DNA from: Ischnura elegans
Taxonomy: Eukaryota > Arthropoda > Insecta > Odonata > Coenagrionidae
Assembly (NCBI RefSeq): GCF_921293095.1
Contig: NC_060254.1
Location: 113,298,917 to 113,362,916, forward strand
DNA: 64,000 nucleotides
Reading direction: 5' to 3'
In this document: one piece after another, positions 23,473 through 33,630 of the stretch
Position numbering within the stretch: position 1 is the first letter of the stretch
Layout of the letters: every line of letters starts with the position of its first letter
Translations under genes and position numbers: made by a program
The notes under the pieces: model-generated
Seen by the model: only the letters and a program-made list of their open reading frames with translations
The model's database searches: none
Told to the model about the DNA's origin: nothing

Positions 23473-24850
23473 ATCTACATCTACATCTACAAATTACCCT
23501 GCGAGCCACCTCTAGGGTGTTTGGCAGGGGGTGATCAATCACCAGCATGCAGCATGCATTTGGACTCCCACATGCACACCACACCGTCCAAGAAACGTCC
23601 CGTATAATAACAAACTATACTACTATATGCTGTTAGAAATAGAATATAGAATAGAAATTCAGAAACATGCAGTAGGTTTTACATAGGTTAGTAGGCCACA
23701 CTACAAGTCATGCAATCTATTTACGCGTTCTATTGCTGCCGTTATAATCTCTTATTGATCGTGGAAAAAATGACATTCGGAATCTGTCTGTTCTGCAATC
23801 TATCTCTCTTATTTTATTTATATGATCTGATCTTCCGTAGTACGTTGGCGTCCGCAAGATATGGTTAACTTCGTCAGAAAAGACACTGCTCTTGAATTTA
23901 TCTAAAAGGTTTAGTCTATTTTTCAATCTACGGTCCGACAGAGATTCCCATCCGAGTTTATGTAAGAGGTCAGTTACACTAACAAGACTATCGTAACGAC
24001 CTTTCACATACCTGGCAGCTCTTCTTTGCACGCGTTCTAACTCTGTTATTAAGCCTTTTTCATGAGGGTCCCAAACACTGGCAGCGTATTCCAAATGTGG
24101 TCTAACGAGGGAAAAGTAGCTAATTTCTCTCACTTTGTCGTCGCACTTTCCTAATATTCTTTTAACAAAACCCATTTTACGATTAGCTTGACCGGTTATT
24201 TCTCGAATATGGTTATTCCACGATAGATCATTATTGAGTCTAACCCCTAGATATTTCACAGATTCAACTGCCTTTAACTGCGTGCCCCGAATGACATAGT
24301 TACGCTGTAGGGAGTTATTCTTCTTCCAGAAATTCATTACGACGCATTTTTCCAAATTTAATTCTAACTGCCAAGCATCGCACCAAGCTTGGATAGCAGC
24401 AAGGTCATTCGTTAGTTCATCTATATCTTTGCTGGAACGGATTTCTCTGTAAACTACAGCGTCGTCTGCAAATAATCGTAACTTACTCTGCACTACTTCG
24501 CCAATGTCGTTTATATAAAGAAGGAATAGGAGTGGGCCAATGACACTACCCTGAGGAACGCCAGAAGTCACTCTAACCTCATTGGAGACTGCACCGTCTA
24601 ATACTACTCTTTGGACGCGGTCGCTCAAAAATTCTCTAATCCAGGAAATGACATGTTCGTCTAGACCATAAGATTTCAGTTTTATTATTAACTTTCCGTG
24701 GGGTACTTTATCAAATGCCTTTTTGAAATCAAGAAAAATCGCGTCTACTGGAATGTTGTCTTCCCCGGAGACTAAAATATCGTGGGCGAAAAGCGCTAAC
24801 TGAGTTTCGCACGATCTGCTTTTCCTGAATCCATGTTGATTTACAGCCGG
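23473..24850 (-). mobile_element. CR1/L2-group LINE, copy 2, 5'-truncated
   Basis: The minus-strand frame runs from QHGFRKSRSCETQLALFAHD to NRTRK at 23717 without a stop. It keeps FLDFKKAFDKVPHG, SGVPQGSVIGPLLFLLYIND, the catalytic FADD box and the thumb. The endonuclease and the start of RT are missing, so it is dead on arrival. Its 3' end carries (TGTAGA)n, seen on the plus strand as ATCTACATCTACATCTAC. Over the shared part I count about nine amino-acid differences from the copy at 26637-28565, so the two insertions are recent. A possible duplication is CAGCCGTA/GAGCCGTA. Confidence 0.88.
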
Positions 24851-24984
24851 TTGAGCCGTACAGGGCGTACAGGCTTGTTTCGTCATCACCTCTATTTCAA
24901 GATGGCCGACCGTTTTTGGCGGCGTTTAAAATTGTTCGAATTTTGATTGCTAATAATTCCATCATTACTTTTTCAACGCATCTG

Positions 24985-25735
24985 TCATCCATCCCAATCA
25001 AAATTAAATTACATCAGAAGTGATATACATTCGTTTTTTTTAGATCGTTCTGATAGGCTTGAACAACCCTATTACAAGCCTTGTGATGAAGTGTGCCCGA
25101 GGCACAAACGCAGACTACGGTTTAAGAAAGTGTTACCTGAATCTGTTTCCATGCAATACGCTGATGTAAGTGCTGTCAGTGAAAATGTTCCAGATGTGCA
25201 TGTTCCGGAGACATCTAAAGAATGCAATATGTCACAGTGTAGTCACGCGGAATACATCGAGACGACTGACGTATTGATGGATAGAACTGAGCCTGTTACA
25301 GATTCGGAAGATTCAGATGGAGAAGCAGGTTTCGATTTCGAAAATTTCAAGGCCCAGTTAGCCGTTTGGGCAGGAAGTGATAGCATTACTCAAAGTAAAG
25401 TGAATGATCTTCTTAAAATTTTAAAATCGCACCCTGATTTATCCGAGTTACCTTCGGATTGCAGGTCCCTGTTAAACACACTTCGTAAAACTCTAATAGG
25501 AACCGTTGGCAGTGGGCAGTATACTCATCTAGGTATACAGCGATTGTTGGAAATAGCATGTGCCGGTTCAGATGTGCTGGTGACATCAGACTGTGATTGG
25601 GGGCTACAGTTCAATATTGACGGTTTGCCCATTGCTAAAAGTAGTGGCAGCTAAGTGTGGCCTATTCTAGTGGGAATTGTCGTATTTCCCTTGGATTGAT
25701 CCATTTGTAGCTGCCCTGTCGATTTCTGAAACAAC
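24985..25735 (+). pseudogene. tnp2-like DDE transposase fragment
   Basis: The frame after a likely acceptor near 25043 contains FKAQLAVWAGSDSITQSKV, LPSDCRSLLNTLRKT and NIDGLPIAKSSGS. These match the N-terminal part of a multi-copy animal transposase family in which NIDGLP.SKSSG..WPIL is highly conserved. The frame then meets a stop, reads on as VWPILVGIVVFPLD and stops again. The catalytic remainder is absent. I would place it with CACTA/tnp2-type transposases, from memory of the family. Confidence 0.6.
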
Positions 25736-26525
25736 AATGCCTGTTCGCTGTCCGTTTGAAGTCTGTTGATAGCCTGTTGGAGATAAGTGAACAGAGTATA
25801 AACAGCCAACGAACAATCTCGGGTCACTCACAAGTAGGAACAAAACTTACGAACAGCCTACCAACAGTTTGTACTCTGTTTGCAGCTTGTTCCTTAACAG
25901 GCAGGCAACAAGCATTTCGGGAACAATAGTGAACAAGCTTTTAACAGGCAGGGGCCGGTTAGTAGTATGTTTCACCGAACAGGGAATGAACAGACAACAC
26001 TGTACAAACACTAAACACCCTATCGATTTACGTAAAAATGATGCGTGTTCGCTGTCAGTTTGGAACCTTTTGGAGATTTTGAGAACAGATTATGAACAAC
26101 GTACGAACAATTGTTTTAAGTTTCGGAATTTGGACAACAATTTGGATTAATCCAAATTTAATTGAGTACAAGGAAGTTTGATTGAATCCAAAGAAAATAT
26201 CATCTACTTAAACAGTAATTATATACGGTTGATTTCATTATCACGATTACCATCAACCACGGATGACGGTTATTGAAGTGAGCACGCAAATTATATTAGC
26301 TATCTGCTCGGCTTACGCACGTTAAATACTTTACTTCGCCAATTACAGGCAGGGGCCGTATGTTTCAGCCAAAGAGTATGTACTCTGTGGTTTCAGCGGA
26401 CTGGGAACGAACAGACAACAGTGAACGGACAGTCAACAGGCAAGGGCCGGTTCATAGTCCGTTTCACGGTACAGGGTACGAACAGAAAACAGTGAACAGC
26501 TAGTGAACAGGTTCTCAACCATAGA
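25690..26525 (+). repeat. GAACAG/CTGTTC word array
   Basis: More than twenty copies of GAACAG, GAACAA or CTGTT(C/T) stand in both orientations. Longer units AGGGGCCGGTT(A/C)..TAGT..GTTTCAC near 25949 and 26441, and a shorter one near 26350, show internal duplication. The same word fills 31637-32024. No coding frame. Confidence 0.6.
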
Positions 26526-26636
26526 TCTTTCATATAGGTAGATGGCGCATGACGTCACGCAAGCGTGGTCAACATAAGCGTGGTCGTGTATCACGTGACT
26601 CGGGTCAGCGTTATGGTGAATACGCGTAGTGCCTTC

Positions 26637-28565
26637 TACATCTACATCTACTTAATACCCTGCGAGCCACCTCAAGGGTGTTTGGCAGGGGGTGATCAAT
26701 CACCAGCATGCAGCATGCATTTGGACTCCCACATGCACACCACACCGTCCAAAAAACGTCCCGTATAATAACAAACTATACTACTATATGCTGTTAGAAA
26801 TAGAATATAGAATAGAAATTCAGAAACATGCATTAAGTTTTACATAGGTTAGTAGCCTACACTACAAGTCATGCAATTTATTTACGAGTTCTATTGCTGC
26901 CGTTATAATCTCTTATTGATCGTGGAAAAAATGACATTCGGAATCTGTCTGTTCTGCAATCTATCTCTCTTATTTTATTTATATGATCTGCTCTTCCGTA
27001 GTACGTTGGCGTCCGCAAGATATGGTTAACTTCGTCAGAAAAGACACTGCTCTTGAATTTATCTAAAAGGTTTAGTCTATTTTTCAATCTACGGTCCGAC
27101 AGAGATTCCCATCCGAGTTTATCTAAGAGGTCAGTTACACTAACAAGACTATCGTATCGACCTTTCACATACCTGGCAGCTCTTCTTTGCACGCGTTCTA
27201 ACTCTGTTATTAAGCCTTTTTCATGAGGGTCCCAAACACTGGCAGCGTATTCCAAATGTGGTCTAACGAGGGAAAAGTAGCTAATTTCTCTCACTTTGTC
27301 GTCGCACTTTCCTAATATTCTTTTAACAAAACCCATTTTACGATTAGCTTGACCGGTTATTTCTCGAATGTGTTTATTCCACAATAGATCATTATTGAGT
27401 CTAACCCCTAGATATTTCACGGATTCAACTGCCTTTAATTGGGTGCCCCGAATGATATAGTTACGCTGTAGGGAGTTATTCTTCTTCCAGAAATTCATTA
27501 CGACGCATTTTTCCAAATTTAATTCTAACTGCCAAGTATCGCACCAAGCTTGGATAGCAGCAAGGTCATTCGTTAGTTCATTTATATCTTTGCTGGAACG
27601 GATTTCTCTGTAAACTACAGCGTCGTCTGCAAATAATCGTAACTTACTCTGCACTACTTCGCCAATGTCGTTTATATAAAGAAGGAATAGGAGTGGGCCA
27701 ATGACACTACCCTGAGGAACGCCAGAAGTGACTCTAACCCCATTGGAGACTGCACCGTCTAATACTACTCTTTGGACGCGGTCACTCAAAAATTCTCTAA
27801 TCCAGGAAATGACATCTTCGTCTAGACCATAAGATTTCAGTTTTATTATTAACTTTCCGTGGGGTACTTTATCAAATGCCTTTTTGAAATCAAGAAAAAT
27901 CGCGTCTACTGGAATGTTGTCTTCCCCGGAGACTAAAATATCGTGGGCGAAAAGCGCTAACTGAGTTTCGCACGATCTGCTTTTCCTGAATCCATGTTGA
28001 GTTCCCATTAATAAGTTTTGCGCGTCTAGGTGTTTCATTACCGAGCTGACTACGATGTGTTCAAGGACTTTGCAAGAGATGGACGTTAAAGATATCGGCC
28101 TGTAATTAGATGGCTGTTCCTTGTCTCCACTTTTAAATATAGGCGTTACATTAGCGATTTTCCAGTCATTGGGTACTTCGTGTTGCTTGATGGATTTACT
28201 GAATATTAACTGCAAGTAGGGGGCAAGTTCTGAGGCTAGTTCTTTATATACGCGAGAAGGGATTTCGTCTGGACCAGGTGATTTATTTGGACTAAGCGAT
28301 TTCAATATATTTTCTATTCCGAGCGTACTAATGCCAATAGCTGGCATCTTATGTAGACAGGGATTGTCATCGGTCTCGGGTGAGTTTTCGGAAGGCTCCG
28401 TGAACACGCTCTTAAAGTAGGAATTTAATAAATTGGCTTTATCGTAACTGCTTGTCAACACATCTCCATTGTCGTTTCTCAGCGAACATACGTTGGTTAC
28501 GCCTTCGGTTGCGATGAGAGATTCCTGAAAGGAATTTGTGTTTCTTTTCACTGCAAAGTTTGTCC
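26637..28565 (-). mobile_element. CR1/L2-group LINE, copy 3, longest
   Basis: The open frame (to 26878) starts within the linker before RT (NSFQESLIATEGVTNVC) and continues through LSPNKSPGPDEIPSRVYKEL, YRPISLTSISCKVLEH, FLDFKKAFDKVPHG, SGVPQGSVIGPLL and the FADD box to NRTRK. The whole RT domain and C-terminus are open, over 550 codons. The apurinic-type endonuclease expected upstream is missing at about 28565, so the copy is 5'-truncated. The first residues of the longest frame are flanking DNA, not LINE. The 3' end has a short TGTAGA repeat. Confidence 0.9.
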
Positions 28566-28599
28566 CTGTTAAAATTAAAGCCGTGTTAGCCATGGATAT

Positions 28600-29330
28600 A
28601 TTTATTACTGAGTAAAGATACGTGTAATGCAATGCATGCGCTATTTAATAAGAAAATAAAAGCATTTACTGTTTTAAAAAAAGCAAGATACTCGAGTTTG
28701 ATGAGCTCTAGCGTCTAAACGAAGCAATCGATTTCAATGCAACAAAAAGCATACGAAAGAGAATTTAGTTCTACGTTATATCATGTACTTTAAAAATTCT
28801 TCGGCTAAGTAGTATTTCCTGTACTTAATTTTTTCTCAAAAAAGTACCCGTTTTTTGCGCGTAAAATCAAGTTGCCCAACTTTGAGCGCTTGGCATTCCC
28901 GTAGTTTTCGTTCCTATAACTTGCAATTTTGATATAAAAAAGCAAAATCTATTACTAGCAGTTTGCCGAAAACAAATTGTTTATACCACAAAAATTAACG
29001 GAGTTATTGTAAACAACGCAAACCTCTGCTAACTTCGAAACCAGTGAGTCAATTGAAAATTGATTGGTACTGTTGTCTTCCGTAGAATGTTAGTAATGTA
29101 TATACGTAGATAATACACGTTAAATGTCAGCAGTATATTCAATATCTTTTTATATTTATTTTTGTTTTTAGCTCTTGTTGTCGTCTTCTCCCTGCCTGAC
29201 GAGGATGCCCTAAACAAAGCACCAGAAAAGAGAAAGTCTATCGAAGTCATACGTGCGTACGCGCATAGAAACGTCTAGATAAATAATAAGTGATATCGAC
29301 GTTATTATTGATATTTAATATACATTTCAT
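28600..29330. other. No gene recognised
   Basis: Between the LINE 5' junction and the minisatellite there is AT-rich sequence without domains, TIRs or convincing splice sites. Confidence 0.45.
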
Positions 29331-29379
29331 ATGTGCGTTAGGCATGTGAATGAACTGTTCTTTCATGTCGTTCATAAAG

Positions 29380-29575
29380 AATCACATGAACCAAATGAAC
29401 ACCGCGAACCGAATGAACTAAATGAACTCTGCGAACCGAATGAACAACGTGAACAAAATGAACTATGCGAGCTAAATGAACAACGTGAACTAAATGAATT
29501 CTGCGAACCGAATGAACAACGTGAACTAAAGGAACCCTGCGAGCTAAACGAACAATGTGAATCAAATGATTGCAA
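29380..29575 (+). repeat. 36-bp minisatellite of GAAC words
   Basis: About five 36-bp units of the type CGAACCGAATGAACAACGTG followed by AACTAAATGAACTCTG. In one frame they spell a 12-residue repeat (CEPNEQRELNEL and variants). Since 36 is divisible by three, several frames on both strands are open, so the open frames are a by-product of the repeat. Confidence 0.75.
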
Positions 29576-30444
29576 TGAAGCGAAATAATCCAGAGTTAAC
29601 CGAAAACATTGAAGGCTGTACGCATGAACTTACATAATTATGTATGTAATTATTAGTAAGAATATCTTCATGAATATATGCATATAAAAATTTAAGGTAA
29701 TAATCGAGAAATACGACTAAACATGTTTCCTTCGTATTCGGTGATTCATTATTAAATGAGATTCTATTAATTGGCGTTACACCATAAAGAAATTTTCCCT
29801 AAAAACAGAAAGACTTATCGGGAGCAAAGTGGTCATGAAATTATTCCGGATAACTCACGCAACACCTCTGACAGCGGTGTTAGCAATATTGTTAAGCATC
29901 ATGGCGCACGAGACCCCTACAACATACGGGTAAAACGGCATAACATTTGTCATATTAACTCTAGGAAAAGTGATATTTTATGAAAATTCAGCGACGAACC
30001 TTAAGCTGCTCAAAGAAAGAATTAAAGCCCGAGCCACCTGACATTATGCGTTAGTCTCTCAGAGGGCTTTTAACCTTTTAGCATAAAAAGAGAATGATCA
30101 TGATGCTACCGCAATGAAATCAATTATGCTACAAAAATTTAGTTAATGAAACCATAGTGACATAGGAAATAGAATAAATGTTTCACGAAGTAATTCAAGA
30201 AGAGGCAATTAAGATTTAACCTCTCAAGCGAGTATAAATATACGTCCTAGATATTCCGTTCTTATACAAAACATTTAATAAGGAATATTGCTATTCTTGT
30301 CTCATTGAATTTAAGTAATTCCTATTTTTCAGTATATTCCTATTGATGTGTTTTCTTATGTATCAACTGTCGGAGGATGAAGAACGTTAAGTTCCATAGG
30401 TTCCATATAATAAGCGAGAAATTCATGGAATATTCACTCTCAAC

Positions 30445-30642
30445 CAGTGCAGGTGGATTCAAGATTGTGACAAGAAGGGGGCTAGGTACCTGGGGTAACC
30501 TAGGTAACGTGGGGGGGAATGGGAGTAAACCTTCCCCGACAACTGAACAAAATTATTATTTTCTTTAACTCTAAATATAATGGTGCATTAAAAAACTCAA
30601 GATATAATGGTAATATTTAGAGGCTCTCTGGATCCGCCACTG
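30445..30642 (+). mobile_element. hAT-type MITE, diverged
   Basis: The left end CAGTGCAGGTGGATTC and right end GGATCCGCCACTG are degenerate inverted repeats. Flanking 8-mers are CTCTCAAC (30437-30444) and CTCTTAAA (30643-30650), six of eight matching. No frame. Confidence 0.55.
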
Positions 30643-30729
30643 CTCTTAAATGACTAGAAAGACCTACTGTCATCCGCGGCCCGCGAAGTAATTCAAGACC
30701 TTTATACTTCTACTACTCCGACGATTGTT

Positions 30730-30975
30730 CAAATGATTCTTCGATTCTTACATGATTCTTCAATTCTTATGATTCTTCGGTTCTTAAACGAATCTGCGAT
30801 TCTTAAATGATTCTTCGATTCTAAATGATTCTTCGATTCTAAATGATTCTTTGATTCTTCATGAACCACACGATTCTTTATGAATCCCTTGAACGAGGAG
30901 CGTATTTCGATTCATTTGGTTCATGCCAATGAACCGTTCAAAATGAAAGATTCATTCATGAACGACACAGCTCTA
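30730..30975 (+). repeat. GATTCTT-rich array ending in a GAACGACA terminus
   Basis: About ten copies of GATTCTT(C/A) in 18-bp-like units run to 30870, then ATTTGGTTCATG and CATGAACGACACAGCTCT. The minisatellite at 29380 has the inverse of ATTTGGTTCATG and GAACGACA at its left side, so 29331-30975 may be one decayed word-array element. Tentative. Confidence 0.4.
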
Positions 30976-31636
30976 GTTACGAGCACATGTCGACTGTGTT
31001 GTGGTGAAGTTGTTGGTTGTGGAGAAAACAGTTATTTATTTGAGTATTATTTAACCTGTGCTAAATGCCCGCAGTGACGAATTAAGTAAATCGTGCATCC
31101 ATTCAGTGATAGTGAAAGTCGTGAAGTGATATTTGTTCTTGAGTGTGTTTATTTAATAATTTATTGTGTCTCTTAAATTTTTGAGCAAGTACTGAGATTT
31201 GTATTGTATTTGTATTATGCGTATGTGCGTTACGTCGCCAATAAGAATCGACAAACATTGTCAGAGGACTGTCTTTCTTGTAGGTTTGTTTGTGAGAAGT
31301 GAAATCATCGTGTTCATAAATATTCTTTAAAAGCGTGTTTCTCTATTAAAATCACACGTATTATATTGGCATAGTGCAGAATCCGAGTTGTATTAATTAA
31401 AGAAGTACATATTTCTTTGATGAAGGCATGTGAAATATTTGTTGGTGTAGTGGTTGTTCTGTTAATGATGACAAAGCTTGCTTTTCTACAACTATTCAAG
31501 ATTTTTATAACTAATGGAATATGTGGAAAAGCACAATAAAAGTTTTCTTATAATCATTAAAATGAATTTCAACTTTTAATTCTATTTTAACATAAATTAT
31601 CTCTTGTCTATTATGTCCTACTTAGCATCAGCGAAC

Positions 31637-32024
31637 AGTTAAGGAACAAAGTATGCGCATAGGGAGAGAACAGACAAATAACCGTCTTCCCACATTCTCA
31701 CAGACAAGGAACAGACAAGGCGTTCCAATTTACATTCTACGAACAGTCGCCTGCCTGTTCTCTCTTGGTCAAGGAACAGGGAACAAACAACCTAAGAAAA
31801 CAGGCAATGAACTGACAGCGCACAGTCCCCTGCCTGTTCATTGTCTGTGGTCCAACAGGTAAGGAACAGAGAATGCCGCTTTCTTAACAGGGAGGGAACA
31901 GACAAGTAACCCTTTTCTCACAGACAAGGAACAGACAAGGCGTTCCAATTTACATTCTACGAACAGTCGCCTGCCTGTTCTCTCTTGGTCAGGGAACAGG
32001 GAACGAACAGCCAACTGACAGACA
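31637..32024 (+). repeat. Second GAACAG/CTGTTC array, next to a Harbinger exon
   Basis: It contains repeated GGAACAGACAAG, GCCTGCCTGTTC and GAACAGGGAAC, including an 80-bp direct duplication (CAGACAAGGAACAGACAAGG...CTCTCTTGGTCA near 31700 and 31920). It ends about 20 bp before the first Harbinger coding exon, so it could be that element's subterminal region. Confidence 0.6.
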
Positions 32025-32039
32025 ATGAACAGACTTTAT

Positions 32040-33467
32040 TGTTACAGAAATCGACAGGGTATAACGCCTCACGAAAAGTTAACAGCAACATTGCGATATT
32101 TGGCTACAGGCAGGACACTGGAAGATTTGAAGTTCACTACTAGAATTTCCCCTCAATCTTTGGGACAAATTATACCAGAGACTTGCTTGGCATTAGCAAA
32201 AGCACTAAAGGACTTCTGTAAGGTAAATAAATAAAATAACTGATTGTGAGAGTCAAGCAAAATAAGTGGGCACACCTGTTAAAGTAATATATATATATTA
32301 CATGAGTTATTACGCTATACATAGTATAACTTCTATATGAACAAAATTTTCTATCTCCCGTGTTGTATTCAAATTATTAGCCTATTTATACGTTCAACTC
32401 GTGTATAGGTACTCACTTTACTTGACTCTTAATGCAATGTACGCAATTTGAAGTCAATTTCTATTGAACAACCGATGGAAATACAAATGCAGGGCTGTTT
32501 ACAAACACTTCAAACATAAATTGACCCGTATTACTGTCCTTGGTAATGTTAAGTACTTAGGGCCAATATTTTAAATTATAAAAAAATATAAGAAAAAGTT
32601 ATTGTAAATGGGTGTAATAAACTTGGTTCTATAATGTATCAAAAAAAGATTGCTGCTCCTCAGATGTTGATCGGTAGTTAGAATTAGTTTGATGTTGTTG
32701 GACGGATATTTGCGACTGGAAACTGTGATCTGATGAATGTGATGGAGGGCCATATTCCAAAGGGAAACCGGTATTTATTGAAGCATTTCTATGGAGTGAT
32801 CCTAATTCTGCTTCAAACAGAGCATCATTCATCAGTTTCTGTGCAAAGATTCGCTGTTCAGGAATAAGTAGACGAAGTTTTTGGGCAACATGCTTTCCGT
32901 ACAGATCAAACTGGTCTTCTTTCTTGACCTCCTGTAATCTTTGGCCCACAGTAACCAAAAGTTGGTCAGTTGGCGTTAGGGGTTTAGCTCGCTTAAATGG
33001 CTTGGAAGTTACAGCTCCTGAAGGCCCAGATGGTGTTGACTCAGAGAAGCTCAAGTTATCAGCCTGCTGGGCAAAGCGTTGGGCTGACGACACCTGAGTG
33101 GTCCGCGGAGAACATGTATTCTGCTCGGATGTCACATCAATACTCAGTTCTTCCTGAAACCCAACATATATGTTAAGTTCCACAAAATCATTTAATATTG
33201 GCTTACTTATAATGCTATTTTTATCATGCACTATTTTTTCAGTGTCCAAAATCAGAAGAGGAATGGAGGATAGTGGCCAAAGGGTTTGAACTGAAGTGGA
33301 ACTTTCCAAATTGTTTGGGGGCAATTGATGGCAAACATATTGCAATAACACCATCTCCAGGATGCGGGTCTTTTTTCTACAATTACAAAAATTTTCATAG
33401 CCAGATACTCCTGGCATTAGTTAATGCGAACTATGAAATACTTTACTTTAACTTTGGATGCACATAG
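32040..33467 (+). pseudogene. PIF/Harbinger transposase, two exons, truncated
   Basis: The first exon ends at 32222 and carries the N-terminal motif TPHEKLTATLRYLATGRTLE. After a GT-AG intron (32223-33242) the second exon gives NFPNCLGAIDGKHIAITPSP, FFYNYKNFHSQILLALVNA and a stop at 33467. This is the HARBI1-type DDE_Tnp_4 fold with the first catalytic Asp in GAIDGKH. The second Asp and the Glu are missing. The companion DNA-binding gene lies in the intron on the opposite strand. Sequence beyond 33467 belongs to a DUF4806 gene, so the element was cut there. Confidence 0.85.
32629..33153 (-). CDS. Harbinger accessory protein, C-terminal exon (BESS-like)
   Basis: A minus-strand exon after an acceptor at 33154-33155 encodes about 174 residues ending FFDTL. 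It has the segment DQFDLYGKHVAQKLRLL followed by PEQRIFAQKLMNDALFEAEL, characteristic of the BESS-like C-terminus of MADF/Myb-type proteins encoded beside Harbinger transposases, which help the transposase bind DNA and enter the nucleus. Low-complexity Ser/Gln stretches surround it. The exon with the DNA-binding domain should lie at higher coordinates and was not found, consistent with the truncation at 33467. Confidence 0.65.
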   Translation of the reverse strand, partial: EELSIDVTSEQNTCSPRTTQVSSAQRFAQQADNLSFSESTPSGPSGAVTSKPFKRAKPLTPTDQLLVTVGQRLQEVKKEDQFDLYGKHVAQKLRLLIPEQRIFAQKLMNDALFEAELGSLHRNASINTGFPLEYGPPSHSSDHSFQSQISVQQHQTNSNYRSTSEEQQSFFDTL

Positions 33468-33630
33468 ATAGAGTATATAATACACATGTAATATTCATGA
33501 ACCAACCGAACCACGATTCACTGTTGGTTCTGTACATCTGCGATTGATATTAGAATGTATTAATTCTCTCCTGGTCCATCACATATCATTGTATTACACT
33601 GTCTAAAACAGCTAACTTCTCCATTTCCAG

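Noticed and set aside
29331-29588. Open frames on both strands with NEQRELNE-type repeats
   Set aside because: By-product of a 36-bp minisatellite whose length is divisible by three.
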